Source: Capnocytophaga haemolytica (lineage in GTDB: Bacteria > Bacteroidota > Bacteroidia > Flavobacteriales > Flavobacteriaceae). From it: a stretch of DNA of 64,000 bases. Location: NCBI RefSeq assembly GCF_001553545.1, contig NZ_CP014227.1, forward strand, positions 310,001 through 374,000, in the 5' to 3' direction. Below, piece after piece: positions 59,253 to 64,000 of this stretch (the stretch's first letter is position 1; each line of letters opens with the position of its first letter). Made by a program: the position numbers and the translations under genes. The notes beneath the pieces are model-generated. The model did no database searches, was not told the origin of the DNA, and worked only from the letters and a program-made list of their open reading frames with translations.

Positions 59253-59672
59253 ATGAAAAGAGAACAGACAATCATCCGATGGTTTGCGATGTGGTTAGAG
59301 CAAAAGGCAGAGGGTATCAGCGATATTTTCACCCCTAACGCCGTGTATATAGAGTGCTGGCGACCCAAATACGTAGGCTTAGCAAAGATACAACACTGGT
59401 TTAATGAGTGGAACATACGCGGACGAGTAACGCAGTGGAAGGCAAAGCAGTTTTTCCATAAAGAGGACCAAACCGTGGTACAATGGATTTTTAGCTGTGA
59501 GATGAAAGGCGAGGCAGCGCAATCGTTCGAAGGGCTTTCCTTAGTGCGTTTTGATGCGGAGGAAAAAATCTGCTTTTGGCAAGAGTTTGGCTGCAATACA
59601 GCCCACTACGACCCTTACGAGTACGGGGCAACCCCTGTATTCAAACCCACTGAAGAAGGCGTGTTTTTCTAA
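59253..59672 (+). CDS. SnoaL/NTF2-like protein
   Basis: A 139-residue cone-fold protein: TIIRWFAMWLEQKAEGISDIFTPNAVYIECWRPKYVGLAKIQHWFNEWNIRGRVTQWKAKQFF, QTVVQWIFSCEMKGEAAQSFEGLSLVRFDAEEKICFWQEFG. The pattern (helices, then curved strands ending in VRFDxxxKIxxWQEF) fits nuclear-transport-factor-2 family proteins similar to Bacteroidetes nuclear transport factor 2 family members. Substrate or partner unknown. Own promoter. Confidence 0.8.
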   Translation: MKREQTIIRWFAMWLEQKAEGISDIFTPNAVYIECWRPKYVGLAKIQHWFNEWNIRGRVTQWKAKQFFHKEDQTVVQWIFSCEMKGEAAQSFEGLSLVRFDAEEKICFWQEFGCNTAHYDPYEYGATPVFKPTEEGVFF

Positions 59673-59874
59673 ACAAAGAAGGCATATCAGTTTCCTATAA
59701 ACTCCCATTTTTATAGTATAAAACACAAATAAACCTCATTTCCACAGAAATCAGCCAGTCGAAAAACCAAAAAAATGAACCCCACGTGAACGGCACTTGA
59801 ACCCCAAGTGAACCCCATATCCTCCCTAACAGAAAATATTTCTGTTCGAGAAAACCTTAGAATAACGGCAAAAT

Positions 59875-60813
59875 ATGAACACACATACATCTAACGACCT
59901 CATCATCGAGGGGGTAAGCAAGCAGTATAAAACGGGTAATAAAGAGCCTGTACAAGCCCTTAGTGATATTTCCTTAAAAGTGGAAGACGGCGAGCTCTTT
60001 GGGCTTATCGGTGCTGACGGGGCGGGCAAGACAACCCTCTTCCGCATTATCGCTACGCTGCTCTTGCCCGATAGCGGCACGGTGCGCGTATGCGGCTACG
60101 ATGTGCTCAATGATATGCAGGCGATACGCAACATCGTGGGCTATATGCCTGGGAAGTTCTCCCTCTACCAAGACCTCAGCGTGGAGGAAAACCTGCGCTT
60201 CTTTGCCGCCGTCTTTGGCACGACAGTCGAGGCAAATTACGGGCTTATCAAGGACATCTACGAGCAGATTGCGCCCTTCAAAACACGGCGCGCGGGCAAG
60301 CTCTCGGGGGGTATGAAGCAGAAGCTCGCCCTCTGTTGCGCGCTTATCCACCGTCCGCGCCTGCTGCTCTTAGACGAGCCCACTACAGGGGTGGACAGCG
60401 TTTCGCGACAAGAGTTCTGGGAGATGCTGCGCCGCCTGAAAAAGGAAGGCATCACCATCGTGGTCTCTACCCCCTATATGGATGAGGCTTCGCTCTGCCA
60501 GCGCATTGCGCTCATACAAGGAGGCAAATTGCTGGGTATCAACACCCCTCAGGGCATCATTAAGGGCTATGGCGAGCGGCTTTACGCCGTAAAGGCAACC
60601 GAGATGAGTGTCCTCCTACGCACGCTCAGCAGTTGCCCCAAAGTGAGCAGTGCCAACGCCTTTGGGGAGTATCACCACATCACTCTTGCCACAGGGGCGA
60701 CTATTGATGAGGTAGTGCAGTACGCCGAGACACAAGGCTTGCAGGGGGTAGCGGCAAAGGAAATCACCCCTACGGTGGAGGATTGTTTTATGAAGCTGAT
60801 GAGGCAGGCGTGA
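59875..60813 (+). CDS. ABC ATPase, NBD1 of YbhF-type exporter
   Basis: A 312-residue ATPase. Walker A GLIGADGAGKTTLFR (~41-55), Q-loop GYMPGKFSLYQDLSVEENL, signature LSGGMKQKLALCCALIHRP (~152-170), Walker B LLLLDEPTTGVD. The switch position reads VVSTPYMDEA, so the usual His (THYMDEA) is replaced by Pro. It corresponds to the N-terminal half of E. coli YbhF, here a separate protein. It pairs with the ATPase at 61016 to drive the ABC-2 permeases. The stop is followed by a GAGGTGTGGGGTCTGAGG repeat. Confidence 0.9.
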   Translation: MNTHTSNDLIIEGVSKQYKTGNKEPVQALSDISLKVEDGELFGLIGADGAGKTTLFRIIATLLLPDSGTVRVCGYDVLNDMQAIRNIVGYMPGKFSLYQDLSVEENLRFFAAVFGTTVEANYGLIKDIYEQIAPFKTRRAGKLSGGMKQKLALCCALIHRPRLLLLDEPTTGVDSVSRQEFWEMLRRLKKEGITIVVSTPYMDEASLCQRIALIQGGKLLGINTPQGIIKGYGERLYAVKATEMSVLLRTLSSCPKVSSANAFGEYHHITLATGATIDEVVQYAETQGLQGVAAKEITPTVEDCFMKLMRQA

Positions 60814-60840
60814 GGTGTGGGGTCTGAGGTATGAGGAACG

Positions 60841-60990
60841 CACCTCTAATACGGACACTGATCGGACGCTGTACGGATTCATTACGAACACTGATCGGAG
60901 TTTAGTATTACCACAGTATTAAGTTAGTATTAGGTTAGTATTAGGTTTAGCGAATAATCCTCGAAAGATGAACGAATTATAAACCTACAA
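60841..60990 (+). repeat. Dispersed repeat with TATTAGGTTAG units, copy 2
   Basis: ACGGACACTGATCGGACGC and TACGAACACTGATCGGAG units, then TTAGTATTAGGTTAGTATTA and GGTTTAGCGAATAAT, as at 6061-6240. It separates the two ATPase genes. Confidence 0.65.
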
Positions 60991-61015
60991 AAATGCCTAC
61001 TTAAAGGTTATAAAT

Positions 61016-61768
61016 ATGCAAACAAAAGATAGCAAAATAGTCATCAAAACCCATAACCTCACCAAACGCTTTGGGGATTTTATTGCGACCAATGCCATCA
61101 GCTTTGAGGTGTATGCAGGGGAGATCTTTGGGTTCCTCGGGGCGAATGGTGCAGGCAAAACCACTGCGATGAAGATGCTCTGCGGGCTCTCCACGCCTTC
61201 CTCTGGCGAGGCGCAGGTGGCGGGCTTTGACGTATACACCCAAGCGGAGGAAATCAAGAAGAATATCGGCTATATGAGTCAGAAGTTTTCGCTCTATGAA
61301 GACCTTACCGTGCGGGAGAACATCGAGCTTTTCGGCGGCATCTATGGGCTAACAGATAAGGAGCTAAAAGAGAAGAGTCGCGCCTTGCTCACCCGCTTGC
61401 AGTTGGAGCGTGAGGCAAAGACCTTAGTCGCCTCCCTGCCATTAGGTTGGAAGCAGAAGCTCGCCTTCTCGGTGGCAGTGCTACACGACCCTAAAATCGT
61501 CTTCTTAGACGAACCTACGGGCGGGGTAGACCCCATCACACGGCGGCAGTTCTGGGACTTGATTTACGAGGTCTCCGACCGCGGCATCACCGTCTTCGTA
61601 ACTACTCACTATATGGACGAGGCGGAGTACTGCAACCGTATCTCAATGATGGTCGATGGGGTGATGAAAGCCCTCGACAGTCCCGCCGCACTCAAGCAGC
61701 AATTTGGCAAAACCACAATGGACGAGGTGTTCTACGAGCTGGCACGTGGGGCAGAAAGGAGTGAGTAA
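61016..61768 (+). CDS. ABC ATPase, NBD2 of YbhF-type exporter
   Basis: A 250-residue ATPase. Walker A GFLGANGAGKTTAMKM (~42-57), Q-loop GYMSQKFSLYEDLTVRENIELF, Walker B IVFLDEPTGGVDPITRRQFWDL, H-loop VFVTTHYMDEAEYCN with the normal His. The signature is SLPLGWKQKLAFSVAVLHDP instead of LSGG. This matches the C-terminal half of YbhF. Together with NBD1 at 59875 it should give one full and one degenerate ATP site. It lies 16 bp before the first permease gene. Confidence 0.92.
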   Translation: MQTKDSKIVIKTHNLTKRFGDFIATNAISFEVYAGEIFGFLGANGAGKTTAMKMLCGLSTPSSGEAQVAGFDVYTQAEEIKKNIGYMSQKFSLYEDLTVRENIELFGGIYGLTDKELKEKSRALLTRLQLEREAKTLVASLPLGWKQKLAFSVAVLHDPKIVFLDEPTGGVDPITRRQFWDLIYEVSDRGITVFVTTHYMDEAEYCNRISMMVDGVMKALDSPAALKQQFGKTTMDEVFYELARGAERSE

Positions 61769-61784
61769 CTAACAACGACAAGCT

Positions 61785-62909
61785 ATGTTATTATCATTTA
61801 TACGAAAGGAATTTTACCATATACTGCGCGATCGCAAGACGCTGCTGATGCTCATCGGTATGCCTGTGGCGCAGATACTGCTCTTTGGCTTTGCGCTGAC
61901 CAATGAGGTGAAGGATACCCCTACGGTTATCGTCAGTGAGGGGCGCGATGCGGTAGTACGCACACTCGGTGAGCGGTTTGCCCACAGTCGGCAGTTCGCC
62001 GTAAAGGACTACCTCGCTACCACTGAGGAAGTAGGGGCGGCGTTTCGAGCGAATAAGGCAAAGCTCGCTGTGGTGCTGCCTCAGGGCATCGAGCGGCGAC
62101 TTATGCGCGGCGAGCACGTGCAGATAGCCCTTATCACCGATGCCAGCAATCCTAATGAGGCATCGACCTTAGTGAGCTACGCCTCGGCGGTGATTGCCAG
62201 CTATCTGAAGGAGGTAGTGCCTCCTGTGAATCAAGCGCAGGTGGAGTTGGTGAGCGGAGGCAAGTCGATAGGCGTACTCACCACGCTGCTCTACAATCCC
62301 GAGCTGAAAGAGTCGTACAACTTTGTGCCTGGGGTGCTTTCGCTGATATTGATGCTGATATGCGTACTGATGACCTCCGTATCCATAGTGCGCGAAAAGG
62401 AAATGGGCACAATGGAGGTGCTGCTCGTCTCGCCCGTGCGCCCACTGACGCTCATCTTGGCAAAGGCAGTGCCTTATCTGCTCATCTCAGTGGTGAACTT
62501 TCTGGTGATACTGCTCATCAGCGTAACCCTGCTCGATATGCCTGTGCGCGGCAGTGTAGGGCTGCTCTTCTTTGAGAGCGTACTGCTGATATTTGTAGCC
62601 CTCTCACTGGGGCTGCTCATCTCCAATAGCACCGAGAGTCAGCAAACGGCGATGTTGCTCTCCCTAATGGGTATGATGATTCCCACGCTGCTCTTCACGG
62701 GCTTTATGTTCCCCATAGAGAATATGCCCGTAGCCTTGCAATACATCTCCAATATAGTGCCTACACGCTGGTATTACGTCATCGTCAAGAGCATAATGCT
62801 CAAGGGATTAGGCTTTGGTGCGATATGGAAAGAGACGCTTATCCTCGCCGCTATGGCAGTGGTGCTGGTTGGGGTAAGTGTGGTTAAATTTAAAAAGAGA
62901 TTAGAATGA
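61785..62909 (+). CDS. ABC-2 permease (YbhS-like)
   Basis: A 374-residue ABC-2 type permease: first helix after LLSFIRKEFYHILRDRKTLLMLIGMPVAQILLFGFAL, a large periplasmic domain (TPTVIVSEGRDAVVRTLGERFAHSRQFAV..., LAVVLPQGIERRL), then five helices from FVPGVLSLILMLICVLMTSVSIVREKEMGTMEVLLVSPVRPLTLILAKAVPY to SNIVPTRWYYVIVKSIMLKGLG. VREKExGTMExLLVSPV is the ABC-2 coupling helix. It overlaps the next gene by 4 bp (ATGA). Confidence 0.93.
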   Translation: MLLSFIRKEFYHILRDRKTLLMLIGMPVAQILLFGFALTNEVKDTPTVIVSEGRDAVVRTLGERFAHSRQFAVKDYLATTEEVGAAFRANKAKLAVVLPQGIERRLMRGEHVQIALITDASNPNEASTLVSYASAVIASYLKEVVPPVNQAQVELVSGGKSIGVLTTLLYNPELKESYNFVPGVLSLILMLICVLMTSVSIVREKEMGTMEVLLVSPVRPLTLILAKAVPYLLISVVNFLVILLISVTLLDMPVRGSVGLLFFESVLLIFVALSLGLLISNSTESQQTAMLLSLMGMMIPTLLFTGFMFPIENMPVALQYISNIVPTRWYYVIVKSIMLKGLGFGAIWKETLILAAMAVVLVGVSVVKFKKRLE

Positions 62910-64000
62910 GAACCTTACGTTTTTTACTCCGCAAGGAGTTCCGACAGATATTCCGCAACAGGTCGATTGTGGCGATGATGCTCATTGCCCCGATTATGCA
63001 GTTGCTTATTTTGCCGCTGGCAGCCAATTACGAGGTGAAGAATATCCACCTCTCTGTGGTGGATAACGATAGGAGTACCTATTCGCAAGACCTCTTGGAG
63101 CGTATCACTGCCTCAGGTTATTTTATCTTGGAGCGTTATAGCAGTTCGTATGATGAGGCATTGGGCGATGTAGAAACCGACCGTTCCGATGTGGTGCTGA
63201 GCATTCCCCAAGGCTTCGAGCGCGACCTGGTGCGTGAAGGGAAGGCTACGCTCGCCCTCGCGGTGAACTCTATCAATGGGGTAAAAGCTACAATGGGTAA
63301 TGCCTATCTTGGGCAGATTGTGCAACGATATAACGCTCAGTTGCAGTCCTCCGCTGGGGGGAATAGGGTAGAGGTAGTGCCTGCTTATTGGTTTAACCCC
63401 ACGCTGAACTTCCGTCTCTTTATCGTGCCTGCGATCCTTGGTATGCTCGTTACGATGGTCTGTGGCTATATGTGCGCGCTGAATATCGTCAAGGAGAAAG
63501 AGGTCGGCACTATGGAGCAAATCAACGTAACGCCCGTGAAGAAATGGCAATTTATCTTGGCAAAGCTCGTGCCCTTTTGGTGTATCGGTATGTTCGTCTT
63601 CACCCTCGGACTCTTTGGGGTGGGCTATTTAGTGTATGGTATTGTGCCTGTGGGCAATGTGCTGTTGCTCTACGGCTATTTGGCGGTATATTTGGTGGCA
63701 CTTTTGGGCTTTGCCCTGCTCATATCCACCTACTCTGAGACGCAGCAACAGGCGATGTCGGTGGCTTATTTCTTTATGATGATCTTCATCCTGATGAGCG
63801 GTATGTTCACCTCCATCGATAGTATGCCACTATGGGCAAAAGCGATTGCACGTGCCAATCCTGTGAGTTACTTTATCGAAGTGGTGCGCAGCATAGTACT
63901 CAAAGGCAGCGGCTTTAAAGACCTGTGGGTAAATTTCGCAATGCTCATAGCCTTTGCCCTCCTCTTAAACACTTGGGCAATACGCAATTATAAAAAGACG
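62906..64000 (+). CDS. ABC-2 permease (YbhR-like), cut by window end
   Basis: Starts at ATG 62906, overlapping the previous stop (ATGA), and is open to the window end (365 codons). RFLLRKEFRQIFRNRSIVAMMLIAPIMQLLILPLAANYEVKNIHLSVVDNDRS begins the same plan as the first permease: periplasmic domain (VVLSIPQGFERDLVREG), then NIVKEKEVGTMEQINVTPVKKWQFILAKLVPFW (coupling helix) and final IARANPVSYFIEVVRSIVLKGSGFKDLW. It ends in NYKKT, close to the natural C-terminus. Heterodimer partner of the permease at 61785. Confidence 0.92.
   Translation, partial: MRTLRFLLRKEFRQIFRNRSIVAMMLIAPIMQLLILPLAANYEVKNIHLSVVDNDRSTYSQDLLERITASGYFILERYSSSYDEALGDVETDRSDVVLSIPQGFERDLVREGKATLALAVNSINGVKATMGNAYLGQIVQRYNAQLQSSAGGNRVEVVPAYWFNPTLNFRLFIVPAILGMLVTMVCGYMCALNIVKEKEVGTMEQINVTPVKKWQFILAKLVPFWCIGMFVFTLGLFGVGYLVYGIVPVGNVLLLYGYLAVYLVALLGFALLISTYSETQQQAMSVAYFFMMIFILMSGMFTSIDSMPLWAKAIARANPVSYFIEVVRSIVLKGSGFKDLWVNFAMLIAFALLLNTWAIRNYKKT

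Noticed and set aside
1..64000. tRNA, rRNA and prophage genes
   Set aside because: No cloverleaf-like or rRNA-like sequence was noticed on reading; the holin-family protein at 44299 belongs to a family common outside phages and has no phage neighbours.

Overview
The window looks like a chromosomal stretch from a host-associated member of the Flavobacteriia, most likely Capnocytophaga or a close relative. The grounds are: promoters of the Bacteroidetes type (TAnnTTTG at -7); many lipoproteins whose Cys is followed by Lys/Asp-rich residues, like the surface-export signal described in C. canimorsus; TonB-dependent receptors with carboxypeptidase-like N-terminal domains; and families typical of the phylum (DUF6268, DUF4374, DUF3822, DUF4197, HXXEE). 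The genus is inferred; no rRNA or tRNA gene was seen.

Layout. 0-6 kb is a decayed zone: a degenerate IS5-type element, a glycoside-hydrolase-like lipoprotein, a murG fragment joined to a fragment of another gene, a broken DJ-1/PfpI gene, a DUF6268 protein and an acyltransferase split by an amber codon. 6-17 kb holds two tandem copies of one module: AraC regulator, divergent TonB receptor, then DUF4374 lipoprotein. The set resembles the xenosiderophore pair XusA/XusB. The second copy has stop codons in the regulator and the receptor but an intact lipoprotein. 17-30 kb carries a flavin-reductase remnant, a duplicated-domain lipoprotein, a Tat-type amidohydrolase with a frame break, a nitroreductase, DNA-alkylation repair, methyltransferases, two OmpH/Skp chaperones, a LysE-type exporter, a dead aldo/keto reductase and two toxin-antitoxin pairs. 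Three parS-like palindromes lie at 23.1-24.7 kb.

32-35 kb has RNase R and then about 0.6 kb of AT-rich non-coding DNA with one perfect DnaA box and several near-perfect ones. By eye, the top strand changes there from C-rich to G-rich. This is very probably the chromosomal origin. Right of it are two esterases, a large uncharacterised protein, a PadR regulator with a membrane partner, and an intact IS5-type element lying directly upstream of a GH6 lipoprotein. Further on are an alpha/beta hydrolase, a SF1 helicase, DUF3822 and DUF4197 proteins, a CPBP protease, a DUF389 protein, an N-terminally damaged TonB receptor and an ATP-grasp enzyme. The last segment (56.1-64 kb) is an efflux operon: TolC, a membrane-fusion lipoprotein, two separate ABC ATPases and two ABC-2 permeases, the last cut by the window edge.

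The intergenic DNA is unusually structured. Several dispersed repeat families sit at gene ends: mirrored AGTGCATAGTGTATA arrays around bidirectional terminators, GCCAGCCG hairpins with a conserved tail, a GGTTTGAGGTATGGGG element that overlaps stop codons, and a roughly 250-bp element with TTACTATCC tandem units. Many genes carry single disabling lesions, so the region is rich in recent pseudogenes.
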